A stretch of DNA of 64,000 nucleotides from JACPYG01 sp038063015 (GCA_038063015.1 JBBTVX010000006.1:8790-72789); one strand, 5' to 3'; counted from the first letter of the stretch, positions 34,905 to 42,676 are shown. Notes: generated from the letters alone by a model not told the origin. Numbers and translations are program-made.

Positions 34905-36044
34905 TTGAATTTCAAAATATTAAAAAAATCAAAAAACAGCAGGGCAAGATTGGGTTTTTTAGAGACCGGTCACGGAGTGGTTGAAACTCCGTGTTTGGTT
35001 CCAGTGGCAACCCAGGCAGTTATAAAAACATTGGACAGTAAAGAGGCGGAAGAAACTAAATCGCAAATTTTGATTTCAAATACTTTTCATTTGCATTTAA
35101 AACCAGGAGAAAAAATTGTAGAAAAAGCGGGAGGATTGCATAAATTTATGAATTGGAAAAAACCATTGATGACCGATTCGGGCGGTTTTCAGGTTTTTTC
35201 TTTAGGTTTCGGCAAAGATTTTGGGCTTACAAAATTTTTAGGAAAAGGCATGGCAGATAAAAAAATAATCGGCGTATCGGGACATCCCAAATCATTAAAA
35301 ATCACACAAGACGGGGTTTTTTTCAAATCTTTTTTAGACGGCAGCAAACTTTTTTTAGGTCCCAAAGAATCAATAAAAATACAAGAAAAACTGGGAGCAG
35401 ATATTATTTTTGCCTTTGACGAGTGTACTCCTCCATTAGCTAATTATGATTATGTTAAAAAATCATTAGAGAGAACTCATAAATGGGCTGAAATTTCTTT
35501 GAAAACTAAAAAATCAAAACAAGCGATTTTTGGAATTATACAGGGTTCGGAATTTAAGGACTTAAGGGAAAACAGCGCAAAATTTATAAATTCACTGGAT
35601 TTTGACGGTTTTGGAATTGGCGGGGATTTGTGGCGGGAAAGAGGCGGAACAAAAAAGATACTGGACTGGTTTATTCCGACAATTAATGAAAAAAAGCCAC
35701 GCCATATGCTAGGAGTCGGATATTTGGAAAATATAGAAGATATTATAAAATCCGGAATTGATTTGTTTGACTGCACGGTGCCGACGCATTACGCAAGAAG
35801 AGGGATTGCTTTCACTTCAGAGGGCAAATTAAATTTAAAACAAATTAAATTTTTAAAAAAACACGAGCCGTTAGATAAGGGTTGCACATGCAATATTTGT
35901 TTGAATTATAAAAAAGACTATATTTCGCACCTGTTAAGGGCAGGGGAGTTAACGGCTTTTAAGCTTCTTACTTTTCACAACCTTTGTTATTTTAATAATT
36001 TTATAGAGGACATAAGAGAGAGAATAAAAAAAGGGGAAGTATAA
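34905..36044 (+). CDS. tgt: tRNA-guanine transglycosylase
   Basis: 379 aa, TTG start. Catalytic Asp regions are TDSGGFQVFSLG and FDCTVPTHYARRGIAFT; zinc ligands lie in CTCNICLNYKKDYISHLL. It swaps guanine 34 of certain tRNAs for a queuosine precursor. No other queuosine biosynthesis gene is in the window, so the base may be salvaged. Confidence 0.95.
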   Translation: MNFKILKKSKNSRARLGFLETGHGVVETPCLVPVATQAVIKTLDSKEAEETKSQILISNTFHLHLKPGEKIVEKAGGLHKFMNWKKPLMTDSGGFQVFSLGFGKDFGLTKFLGKGMADKKIIGVSGHPKSLKITQDGVFFKSFLDGSKLFLGPKESIKIQEKLGADIIFAFDECTPPLANYDYVKKSLERTHKWAEISLKTKKSKQAIFGIIQGSEFKDLRENSAKFINSLDFDGFGIGGDLWRERGGTKKILDWFIPTINEKKPRHMLGVGYLENIEDIIKSGIDLFDCTVPTHYARRGIAFTSEGKLNLKQIKFLKKHEPLDKGCTCNICLNYKKDYISHLLRAGELTAFKLLTFHNLCYFNNFIEDIRERIKKGEV

Positions 36045-36142
36045 TAAAAGTTATCCACAGGAGGAGAGAGTTGACAACACGGCTTGATAAGAATAAAATC
36101 TAATAAGGAATAATTATTATTAATAGGAATATAAAAAAAGTT

Positions 36143-36550
36143 ATGGCAGAAGATATTTTTTTGGCGGAAACAGAGGAGCGCACAACTTCGCAGAAAAAAA
36201 TTATTCTTGATTATTTAAAAAACACAAAATGCCACCCATCCGCCCAAAGGGTATATAATGAAGTAAAAAGGGTCCTTCCTCAAATTAGTCGGGGAACAGT
36301 TTACAGAATCTTGAATAATTTAAAAAGAAAAGGAGAAATTCAGGAAATATCCACCAAAGATATAACATTTTTTGACGGAGACACTTCTGACCACAGTCAT
36401 TTTATATGTCAGGGTTGCGGAACTATTTTTGATATTTTTGACGAGTGCTCCAAATGCGAATTCATAAAGAAGAAAAAAATAAAGGTCGGAAAAATAAATA
36501 ATTACAGGATATATTTTTATGGAATATGCAAAAATTGCAAAAAGAAATAA
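36143..36550 (+). CDS. Fur family transcriptional regulator
   Basis: 135 aa. A winged-helix DNA-binding domain (RTTSQKKIILDYLKNTKCHPSAQRVYNEVKR...SRGTVYRILNNL) precedes the dimerisation/metal domain with HSHFICQGCGTIFDI and a final CKNCKK, giving the structural zinc CxxC pairs. The type (Fur, PerR, Zur) cannot be fixed. The following ferritin and superoxide dismutase genes suggest iron or peroxide control. Confidence 0.85.
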   Translation: MAEDIFLAETEERTTSQKKIILDYLKNTKCHPSAQRVYNEVKRVLPQISRGTVYRILNNLKRKGEIQEISTKDITFFDGDTSDHSHFICQGCGTIFDIFDECSKCEFIKKKKIKVGKINNYRIYFYGICKNCKKK

Positions 36551-36830
36551 TTTTTGCCACGATTGCGGCAAAGAAATAAAAATTCAAGGCGACGACATAG
36601 AAAACGGAGTCTTACTTACTTATGATGATAATGGAGAAAAGTTGAACGTTTTCAAGTGCAATGATTGTTACGGTAAAAACAAATCATTGAGCAATTTTAA
36701 GAAATGCGAGGTTTATTCAAGGGTTGTAGGATATTTAAGGCCTGTTTCCCAGTGGAATACCGGCAAAAAACAGGAATATCAAGAAAGAAAGGAATATGCG
36801 ATGAAAGGGCCCGGCGGAGAATGTTGTTAG
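36519..36830 (+). CDS. Small protein resembling the NrdD zinc/C-terminal domain
   Basis: 103 aa, overlapping fur by 32 bases in another frame. CHDCGKEI and CNDCYG form a zinc ribbon. The C-terminus CEVYSRVVGYLRPVSQWNTGKKQEYQERKEYAM resembles the end of anaerobic ribonucleotide reductase (NrdD). The RVxGYL stretch normally holds the glycyl radical Gly, but the rest of NrdD is missing. It could donate or replace that tail, or have taken a new role. Confidence 0.6.
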   Translation: MEYAKIAKRNNFCHDCGKEIKIQGDDIENGVLLTYDDNGEKLNVFKCNDCYGKNKSLSNFKKCEVYSRVVGYLRPVSQWNTGKKQEYQERKEYAMKGPGGECC

Positions 36831-36862
36831 ATATTTTAAAAAAATTAACCGAATAAAAAAAT

Positions 36863-37144
36863 ATGTTGTCACAAATACCGTTAAATTTAGATAATGTTGA
36901 TAAAAAAGAAAAAGACAAACAGATATTAAGAATCGGCATGATAGCTGAATTGGACGCTGTTTCTTTATATGAACAATTAGCCGCCACTACGGAGAATGAA
37001 GGTTTGAGAAATATTCTTTTAGATGTAGCCAAAGAAGAAAAAACCCATGTGGGTGAATTTCAAGCTTTGTTATTGGAATTGGACAAGGAGCAAGCAGAAG
37101 AATTAGAGAAAGGAAAAGAAGAAGTTGAAGAATTAACAAATTAA
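36863..37144 (+). CDS. EncFtn-like encapsulated ferritin
   Basis: 93 aa. IAELDAVSLYEQLAATTENEGLRNILLDVAKEEKTHVGEFQALLLELD matches the half-ferritin with E...ExxH ligands known as EncFtn, which forms annular ferroxidases and is fused to the N-terminus of some archaeal encapsulins. Here it stands alone; no encapsulin gene is in the window. It lies 13 bases before the superoxide dismutase gene, in an iron/oxidative-stress group. Confidence 0.75.
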   Translation: MLSQIPLNLDNVDKKEKDKQILRIGMIAELDAVSLYEQLAATTENEGLRNILLDVAKEEKTHVGEFQALLLELDKEQAEELEKGKEEVEELTN

Positions 37145-37157
37145 CATAGGAAATATC

Positions 37158-37766
37158 ATGGAAAAAAAATACAAATTGCCAAATCTTCCTTACGGATATA
37201 AAGATTTAGAACCCTATATATCGGAAGAAGTTTTGACTTTGCACCATCAAAAGCACCATAAATCGTATGTTGATAATGCCAACGCTCTGCTGGAAAAAAT
37301 TTATGAGGCGAGAAAAAATAACCAAGACCTGGACCAAAAATCAGTTTTAAAATCATTGTCTTTCAATGTGGCCGGCCATATTTTACACGAAATTTTTTGG
37401 AAAATTATGGCTCCCGCCTCCGCGCTTCGCGCTTCGGCGGGCAAGCCCGCTGGCCAAATTTTAAAAGCTATTGAAGAAGAATTCGGGAGTTTTGAAAGGT
37501 TTAAAAAAGAGTTTTCAGAAACAGCTAAATCAGTTGAAGGTTCTGGTTGGGCAATTTTAAGCTCTCACAAAGAACATGGAAATTTAGCAATAATTCAAGT
37601 TGAAAAGCATAATGTTAATTTTTATCCAGAGCAAACGATTTTATTGTGCTTGGATGTTTGGGAGCATTCTTATTACTTAGATTACAAAAACGATAGGGCA
37701 AAGTTTGTTGAGGCGTTTTGGAATATAATAAACTGGCAGGAAGTGGAAAAAAGATTTGCGGGCTAA
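37158..37766 (+). CDS. sodB: Fe/Mn superoxide dismutase
   Basis: 202 aa. Metal ligands are in LHHQKHHKSYV (first His), HILHEIFW (second), and DVWEHSYYLDY (Asp and His). GSGWAIL is present. A palindromic element adds APASALRASAGKPAGQ (about residues 86-101) in a loop. It removes superoxide. Confidence 0.92.
   Translation: MEKKYKLPNLPYGYKDLEPYISEEVLTLHHQKHHKSYVDNANALLEKIYEARKNNQDLDQKSVLKSLSFNVAGHILHEIFWKIMAPASALRASAGKPAGQILKAIEEEFGSFERFKKEFSETAKSVEGSGWAILSSHKEHGNLAIIQVEKHNVNFYPEQTILLCLDVWEHSYYLDYKNDRAKFVEAFWNIINWQEVEKRFAG
37413..37441 (+). repeat. In-frame palindromic element in sodB
   Basis: CCCGCC (37413-37418) pairs with GGCGGG (37436-37441), with an inner GCGCTTCGCGC palindrome. It is GC-rich in an AT-rich gene and lengthens a loop. 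Confidence 0.7.
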
Positions 37767-37793
37767 GGCATTTTTTGAAAAAAAATAAATCTA

Positions 37794-37822
37794 TTGAAAA
37801 ACCGCTCGCTATATGGTATTTT
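37794..37822 (+). promoter_or_regulatory. Promoter of the stand-alone 189-aa gene
   Basis: TTGAAA (37794-37799), 17 bases, TATTTT (37817-37822). Confidence 0.55.
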
Positions 37823-37884
37823 TAGAATTAGTTCTTTGATTTAGATAGTTATTTGGACTAATTCTCCAGAAAGCGAGGCGTCCG

Positions 37885-38454
37885 ATGCAAGCTGAAGCCT
37901 ATTCAGATTTGCCCGTTATTGATGTTGATTGCACAATGCCCATAGATAGTTTAATTTCTTTAATGCGCGACAGTTTCGCAAGGGTTTTTGGCGATAGCCT
38001 GAAAATAAGTGTAGACAAAGACATTAATGAAAGAAATTTTCCCTCAGCAAAGAGCAGGCAGAGAGTAAAGAGGGCGACCGCTTTTAGTCTTTTGCCTCTT
38101 TGTCCGCGCGAAGAAGGAAGAAGGGAAAAAATCAGCTCGTTGAGGGTGATTGAAAAAATGAGCAGGCAAAATCGCGATCCGGCCGATATTAGGGATTTTC
38201 TATATTTTGCAATCCGATGCCCGGAAATAGCGGCAGAAAATACAATGGTTGTTTTGGGTTCAGTTTTGGTTGCAGAAATTCCCGAATCAGAAAAGCAAGC
38301 GCGCGAGGGTTTCAAATCGGTTCCGTTTTTTACAAAAAGGGGCAAAAGGTTTTGCTTGGATTTGCTGTGGTTTAAGATTGATTGGCCGGGAGGGTGCAAA
38401 TTTTTGGCCAAAGATAAAGAACAGAGCGCGCAGTTTCTGTGTTTTTCCTCCTAA
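37885..38454 (+). CDS. Hypothetical protein, stand-alone gene
   Basis: 189 aa, not recognised. It has many basic residues in the middle (SRQRVKRATAFSLLPLCPREEGRREK), no membrane helix, and Cys at several places. GAGG lies about 8 bases before the ATG. It has its own promoter and a perfect terminator, so it is monocistronic, and its codon use is somewhat GC-richer than its neighbours. Confidence 0.55.
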   Translation: MQAEAYSDLPVIDVDCTMPIDSLISLMRDSFARVFGDSLKISVDKDINERNFPSAKSRQRVKRATAFSLLPLCPREEGRREKISSLRVIEKMSRQNRDPADIRDFLYFAIRCPEIAAENTMVVLGSVLVAEIPESEKQAREGFKSVPFFTKRGKRFCLDLLWFKIDWPGGCKFLAKDKEQSAQFLCFSS

Positions 38455-38488
38455 AAACACAGAAAGCTATTTTATTCCTGTGGCTATA

Positions 38489-38520
38489 ACTCGTTAATGC
38501 TGGCATTAACGAGTTTTTTT
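38489..38520 (+). terminator. Intrinsic terminator of the 189-aa gene
   Basis: CTCGTTAATGC, two bases, GCATTAACGAG, then TTTTTTT: an 11-bp perfect stem with a T run. Confidence 0.95.
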
Positions 38521-38528
38521 AGGGACCT

Positions 38529-38557
38529 TTGACAAAGGATTTGATATAGAGTATAAT
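38529..38557 (+). promoter_or_regulatory. Consensus promoter of the putative DGR target gene
   Basis: TTGACA (38529-38534), 17 bases, TATAAT (38552-38557): a perfect match to sigma-70 consensus. Confidence 0.85.
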
Positions 38558-38603
38558 TAAAATATTAGATACAGCATTTAAATTATAAAATTATTTGTAA
38601 TTT

Positions 38604-38655
38604 GCAGTCATAGCCAAAAGCCAATAAATTATTATTGTTTTTTGGCTATGACTGC
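38604..38655 (+). promoter_or_regulatory. Long hairpin in the leader of the putative DGR target gene
   Basis: GCAGTCATAGCCAAAA (38604-38619) pairs perfectly with 38640-38655. The ~20-base middle can form a second small hairpin (CAATAA/TTATTG). It lies between promoter and ATG, so it could protect or regulate the mRNA. Confidence 0.8.
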
Positions 38656-38747
38656 GAATGTTCGCAATCCTCTGGCGTCAATATTGTATCTCTTGTCCAG
38701 TGGGCAGGAGAATGGTCCGACTAATAGTCGGAGAAGGAGACGCGGTT

Positions 38748-39410
38748 ATGTCTACGATGAAGTATGCAAGCCTCGACCTTGGAACGATTGAAGCGGTTTT
38801 CAACAAACTGGGAGGCATGGATGGCGCTCAACGTTTCCTACGCGGAGAGATCGCGGTTTCGGAGCCCGCTCGCCATTGGCGCGAGGAAGACGGAGTGATC
38901 TATTTTGAGGTCACCTCCAACGGAATGACCGGTCCGGCGTGGATTGATTGGTTCGAGCGAAACGGAATTCGGTTCACCAAGTGGGCCAAGGATGTCCTGT
39001 TGTCCCAAAATTTCAAGCCTACCTCGGGCGTGACCTACAAGGTTGCGGTACTCAAGGGTACGCTGTTTGCAAACAGCAATCGCATCACCAAGGAGATCCG
39101 TGTCGAAGCCGAGTGCCGCAAATTGGAGAAACTCCCTGCTGAGGTCGCTTGTCTTATCAGAAAGGCGTTCTCGGACGAGGCGCTGGAGGCAATGGGTCTT
39201 TACTGGATCGTGGTTTTCCACGACCCCATAAAGGATTCCGATGGCGATCCTTGCCTGCTTTCCGCGTACCGCGGCCATGAGGGCCATTGGCTGCGCGCTT
39301 CCTATGACGGGCCCGACGACTGCTGGAGCTCCGCTTATGGGTTCGCCTTCGCCGTCTCGCAGATCGCTTCATTTTCTCTCTCATTTTTTGAGAGAGTTTT
39401 CTTTTGTTAG
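38748..39410 (+). CDS. Hypothetical protein, candidate DGR variable target
   Basis: 220 aa from the ATG at 38748, with GGAGAAGGAGA as ribosome binding site; an upstream start at 38658 is unlikely. GC content is far above the surroundings. The N-terminus (LGTIEAVFNKLGGMDGAQRFLRGE) and core resemble a family of CPR hypothetical proteins. The C-terminus (GHWLRASYDGPDDCWSSAYGFAFAVSQ, about 178-204) is rich in Trp, Tyr, Asp and Ser and is followed directly by a GC-rich stretch and a hairpin. This is how variable regions of diversity-generating retroelements look. A DGR-type reverse transcriptase lies 250 bases downstream. Confidence 0.6.
   Translation: MSTMKYASLDLGTIEAVFNKLGGMDGAQRFLRGEIAVSEPARHWREEDGVIYFEVTSNGMTGPAWIDWFERNGIRFTKWAKDVLLSQNFKPTSGVTYKVAVLKGTLFANSNRITKEIRVEAECRKLEKLPAEVACLIRKAFSDEALEAMGLYWIVVFHDPIKDSDGDPCLLSAYRGHEGHWLRASYDGPDDCWSSAYGFAFAVSQIASFSLSFFERVFFC
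39373..39406 (+). terminator. Hairpin at the end of the candidate target gene
   Basis: CTCTCTC, loop ATTTTTT, GAGAGAG, then TTTTCTTTT. It lies within the last codons of the target gene and may be the terminator, or the stem-loop that follows a DGR variable region. Confidence 0.75.
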
Positions 39411-39692
39411 CTTGCCGCACCATCCGCCGAGATTTCTGCCAATCTCATTTAATTTTTCAGACAAAGCAATATATTTTTTATTGTCCAAAGATTTCGTTTC
39501 CCAGAGCATCATTAAAAACACCTTCAAAACATCAAGCCGTCTTATTGCAAAACGCACAAAAGGAAGTTTTTCTTTCTGCGAGAGAAAATTTGCTGTTACT
39601 ATTGCATCAATAATTTCCACAAAAAATTTATCAATTTTTTCACCCAAAGAAAACTTGTGATGTTTGGGAATACTTTTTAAGATAAATGACCC
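39381..39692 (-). pseudogene. avd: Avd-like four-helix-bundle protein, 5'-truncated
   Basis: The open frame continues upstream of the TTG at 39647: SFILKSIPKHHKFSLGEKIDKFFVEIIDAIVTANFLSQKEK...RRLDVLKVFLMMLWETKSLDNKKYIALSEKLNEIGRNLGGW. The SLGEKID and LNEIGRNLGGW phrases match DGR accessory protein Avd. The first ~25-30 residues of normal Avd, with the start codon, are missing where the sequence switches to reverse transcriptase coding on the other strand. The 88 aa from 39647 may still be translated. Its 3' end converges on the target gene. Confidence 0.65.
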
Positions 39693-40455
39693 GAAGCCAA
39701 GGATAATACATAAAGCCAGCGTCCGTGACCGGCTTTTACATCATGCTGTCCATCGCGAACTATATCCGTTTTTTGATAAAAAGTTCATCGCCGACTCATT
39801 TTCTTGCCGAAACATTAAGGGCGTGCACAGAGCCATAAGCAGGTTCAGAGATTTTAATCGCAAGGTCTCCAAAAACAACACAAAGCAATGTTATGTTTTA
39901 AAGTGCGACATCAAAAAGTTTTTTGCTAGCGTGGATCAAAATATTTTGATAGAGATTTTACAAAAGCACATAAGCGATCAAAAAATTGTAAATCTTCTCA
40001 AAGAAATAATTTTTAGTTTTAAGCTTGGCGGTTTACCACTAGGGAATCTGACCAGTCAACTTTTTGCTAATATTTATTTAAACAAGTTTGACCAGTTTGT
40101 AAAACACAAACTAAAAACAAAGTATTATATCCGTTATTGCGATGATTTTGTGATTTTTTCGCAGGATAAAAAATATTTAGAAAATTTAATTCCAATTATC
40201 AACGATTTTTTGCAAAATAAATTAAAACTCACCTTGCATCCTGATAAAGTTTTTGTTAAAACCATATATTCCGGCGTAGATTACTTGGGTTGGAAAAATT
40301 TTAAGGACCATAGAATTTTGAGAAAAGCTACCAAAGAGAGGATGTTAAAACATTTAGAGAAAGAGTTCAAAAAGGAAATATTAAATTCTTATCTTGGACT
40401 TTTAAGCCACGGCAATACAGAAAAACTCAGAAGTAAGATACTTGAAATATATTAA
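39664..40455 (+). CDS. DGR-type reverse transcriptase, N-terminally truncated
   Basis: 263 aa with a TTG start right after an in-frame stop. Conserved blocks: INDPKPRIIHKASVRDRLLHHAV, LKCDIKKFFASVD (first catalytic Asp), LPLGNLTSQLFANIYLN and YYIRYCDDFVIF (catalytic YxDD). LGNLTSQ fits the [IVL]GxxxSQ signature that separates DGR enzymes from other bacterial reverse transcriptases. About 60-90 N-terminal residues of the usual protein are absent. No template repeat was found nearby. Confidence 0.8.
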   Translation: MGILFKINDPKPRIIHKASVRDRLLHHAVHRELYPFFDKKFIADSFSCRNIKGVHRAISRFRDFNRKVSKNNTKQCYVLKCDIKKFFASVDQNILIEILQKHISDQKIVNLLKEIIFSFKLGGLPLGNLTSQLFANIYLNKFDQFVKHKLKTKYYIRYCDDFVIFSQDKKYLENLIPIINDFLQNKLKLTLHPDKVFVKTIYSGVDYLGWKNFKDHRILRKATKERMLKHLEKEFKKEILNSYLGLLSHGNTEKLRSKILEIY

Positions 40456-40534
40456 GGCTATTTGTTCATAAAATTGTCAACATGCGTAGGGTGTCTATTT
40501 TTTTACAAAAATGTTAATATTAAAGAAAAAATCT

Positions 40535-41215
40535 ATGACCACACTAAAAGACGTTAAAAACAATCAGCAGGTTTTGGAGTTTATAAAAAAGACGGAAAAA
40601 ACATTATCCGCCCTTTCTTTTACAGACCACGGATTAAGGCATTTAAATTTGGTGGCAGACAGAGCAATCTATATTGCCAAAGCAATAGGAATTTCAGAAA
40701 GGGGGCAAGAGCTATCAGGCATCGCCGCATTCTGTCACGATATGGGAAATTTTTTAAGCAGAAGCCACCACAATTATTTTGCTGCTTTGCTTTTTCACCA
40801 AATTTTTAAAGACGATTTTCCGGCAGACGAAATGGCAACCATTATGCAGGCAATATCAAACCACGACAAACAGCAAGAAGACATAAATTTTGTGAGCAAA
40901 GTGGCGGCAATTGTTGTTTTGGCCGATAAGTCGGACGTGCACAGGTCAAGGGTGACTGTTAAAAAAATGAAAGACATCAAATCGGACATTCACGACAGAG
41001 TAAACTATGCCACTACAAAAAGCGAGTTGAAAGTAGAAAATCCGCCAGCTGGCGGAAAAAAAAGGATTATTTTAAACCTTGAAATAGACACTAATTTTGT
41101 GCCCATACTTGAATATTTTGAAATTTTTACAGACAGAATGGTTTTTTGCAGAAGAGCCGCGGAGTTTTTGGGTTATAATTTCGGATTGGAAATAAACAAA
41201 ATCCAGCTTTTGTAG
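40535..41215 (+). CDS. HD-domain phosphohydrolase
   Basis: 226 aa from the ATG at 40535; 40511 is an in-frame alternative. HD residues: TDHGLRHLNLVADRA (first His), AFCHDMGNF (HD), SNHD, and LADKSDVHRSR (distal Asp). The family hydrolyses phosphate esters or nucleotides with two metals. A perfect 16-base palindrome lies in frame at 41041-41056. It ends 2 bases before the methyltransferase gene. Confidence 0.8.
   Translation: MTTLKDVKNNQQVLEFIKKTEKTLSALSFTDHGLRHLNLVADRAIYIAKAIGISERGQELSGIAAFCHDMGNFLSRSHHNYFAALLFHQIFKDDFPADEMATIMQAISNHDKQQEDINFVSKVAAIVVLADKSDVHRSRVTVKKMKDIKSDIHDRVNYATTKSELKVENPPAGGKKRIILNLEIDTNFVPILEYFEIFTDRMVFCRRAAEFLGYNFGLEINKIQLL
41041..41056 (+). repeat. Perfect 16-base palindrome in the HD gene
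   Basis: TCCGCCAGCTGGCGGA, coding for PPAGG in frame. It belongs to the GC-rich palindromic elements seen in several genes here. Confidence 0.65.
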
Positions 41216-41217
41216 AA

Positions 41218-41691
41218 ATGGAAAAAAGCAAAAAATTACTTTACGTTATTGCAGACAACATAAGAAGTTTGGAGAACATAGGTTCTATTTTTAGGACAGC
41301 GGATGCCTTGGGCGTAGATAAAATTTTTCTCTGCGGAATTTCCGGGAAGCCCCCGAATGAAAAAATATCAAAAACAGCTTTAGGGGCTGAAAAAACAATT
41401 CCCTTTGAGTATTGCCGGCAAACTTGGAGGCTAATTGATAAACTAAAAAAAGATAAAATAAACATAATTGCATTAGAGCAAGATAAAAAAAGTATTCTTT
41501 ATACAAAATTTAAGCCCAAATTTCCGCTCGCCCTAATAATTGGAAATGAAGTAAAAGGAATATCCCAAAAAATATTAAAAAAATCAGATAAAATTATTTA
41601 TTTGCCGATGCTCGGCAGAAAAGAGTCGTTAAATGTTTCTGTGGCGTTCGGCATTGCCGGCTACGAAATAAATAATTTTAGAAAATTATGA
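41218..41691 (+). CDS. SpoU/TrmH family RNA 2'-O-methyltransferase
   Basis: 157 aa, SPOUT fold. Motif 1 is NIGSIFRTADALG, motif 2 LALIIGNEVKGIS, motif 3 IYLPMLGRKESLNVSVAFGIAGYE. It methylates a ribose in tRNA or rRNA; the target is not determinable. It overlaps the NUDIX gene (ATGA). Confidence 0.9.
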   Translation: MEKSKKLLYVIADNIRSLENIGSIFRTADALGVDKIFLCGISGKPPNEKISKTALGAEKTIPFEYCRQTWRLIDKLKKDKINIIALEQDKKSILYTKFKPKFPLALIIGNEVKGISQKILKKSDKIIYLPMLGRKESLNVSVAFGIAGYEINNFRKL

Positions 41692-42161
41692 AGCAGGCAA
41701 CATTATGTTTATTGGTAAAACCCGGCGAGATTCTTTTGGCGATGAAAAAGCGAAGTTTTGGAATGGGCAGGTGGAATGGGCCCGGAGGAAAACTGGATTT
41801 TGGGAAGGGGGATAAAAACATTGTTGACGCCGTAATCCGAGAAACAAAAGAAGAAATAGGGGTCTTGATTAAAAATCCGGAAAAAGTAGGAATTTTGCAT
41901 TTTTATTTTCCTCATAAAGAAGAATGGAACCAGGACGTTCATTTATTTTTAGTTAAAAATTGGGAAGGGGAGCCCGCAGAATCAGAGGAAATGTCGCCAA
42001 AATGGTTTAAAACAAGCGAAATACCGTATGAAAAAATGTGGGACGACGACAAATACTGGCTGCCGCATGTTTTAAGCGGTAAAAAATTGGAGGCTGATTT
42101 TATTTTTAGAGAAGGGGATATAATAGAAAAGCACAACGTAAAAATTGTAGAGGAAATATAG
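41688..42161 (+). CDS. NUDIX hydrolase (MutT/MTH1-like)
   Basis: 157 aa. The NUDIX box region is GGKLDFGKGDKNIVDAVIRETKEEIGV. The REtxEEiGv half is intact, but the upstream part has a few extra residues and no clear first Glu. RWNGPGGKLDFGKG resembles MTH1, which cleans oxidised purine nucleotides. The start overlaps the SpoU stop. Confidence 0.85.
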   Translation: MKQATLCLLVKPGEILLAMKKRSFGMGRWNGPGGKLDFGKGDKNIVDAVIRETKEEIGVLIKNPEKVGILHFYFPHKEEWNQDVHLFLVKNWEGEPAESEEMSPKWFKTSEIPYEKMWDDDKYWLPHVLSGKKLEADFIFREGDIIEKHNVKIVEEI

Positions 42162-42170
42162 TTCTGTATT

Positions 42171-42207
42171 AAAAAACAAAAAACAGCAAAAATACGCTGT
42201 TTTTGTT
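42171..42207 (+). terminator. Terminator after the NUDIX gene
   Basis: AAAACAAAAAACAGC, loop, GCTGTTTTTGTTTT: an AT-rich but long stem ending in T runs. Confidence 0.75.
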
Positions 42208-42213
42208 TTGCTA

Positions 42214-42269
42214 TTGACACTGTTTTTTTGTCTTGATATACTGTATATAATACAGACTAAATTGGTCTG
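42214..42269 (+). promoter_or_regulatory. Promoter and probable Rrf2 operator
   Basis: TTGACA (42214-42219), 17 bases, TATACT (42237-42242). CTGTATATAATACAG (42241-42255), a perfect inverted repeat, overlaps the -10/start. A second inverted repeat, CAGACTAAATTGGTCTG, spans 42253-42269. The placement fits repression by the Rrf2 protein encoded just downstream. Confidence 0.7.
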
Positions 42270-42283
42270 CTTTACCCGCCAAG

Positions 42284-42676
42284 ATGATAAAAATTTCAAA
42301 AAAATCGCAATACGGATTAAGGGCAATGGTTTGTTTGGCAAAAAATTACAGAACACAGCAAATTTTTTCCGTAAAAACAATTTCTGAAAAAGAGGGGATA
42401 CCTTTTGGCTTTTTGGAGAAAATAATCTTGCGGTTGGAAAAAGAAAAATTAGTCAAAGGAAAAAAGGGCGTTCAGGGCGGATATGCTCTCTCAATGCTTC
42501 CTCAAAAAATTAGCGCGAAAGACATAATATTTGCATTGGAAAATAATAAAAAACCGGTTGACTGCGCCTTTTGCGGCAGGGCAAAAAACTGCTTAACGAA
42601 AGGCGTTTGGTTGAAGCTGGAAACCGCATTTAACAAAACATTAAAAGCGATAACCTTAAAAGACCTTATTAAATAA
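42284..42676 (+). CDS. iscR: Rrf2 family regulator (IscR-like)
   Basis: 130 aa. A winged helix (KKSQYGLRAMVCLAKNY, then KTISEKEGIPFGFLEKIILRLEKEKLVKGKKGVQGGYAL) is followed by three cysteines in CAFCGRAKNC, which fit the [2Fe-2S] ligands of IscR. It precedes a cysteine desulfurase gene, so it most likely senses iron-sulfur status and represses this operon through the palindrome at its promoter. Confidence 0.85.
   Translation: MIKISKKSQYGLRAMVCLAKNYRTQQIFSVKTISEKEGIPFGFLEKIILRLEKEKLVKGKKGVQGGYALSMLPQKISAKDIIFALENNKKPVDCAFCGRAKNCLTKGVWLKLETAFNKTLKAITLKDLIK

Noticed and set aside
38838..39423. Long minus-strand open frames opposite the 220-aa gene
   Set aside because: They arise from its GC-rich codons; the plus strand has the promoter, ribosome site and terminator.
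39241..39660. Plus-strand open frame between target gene and reverse transcriptase
   Set aside because: It overlaps the Avd-like coding region in reverse and shows no family resemblance.
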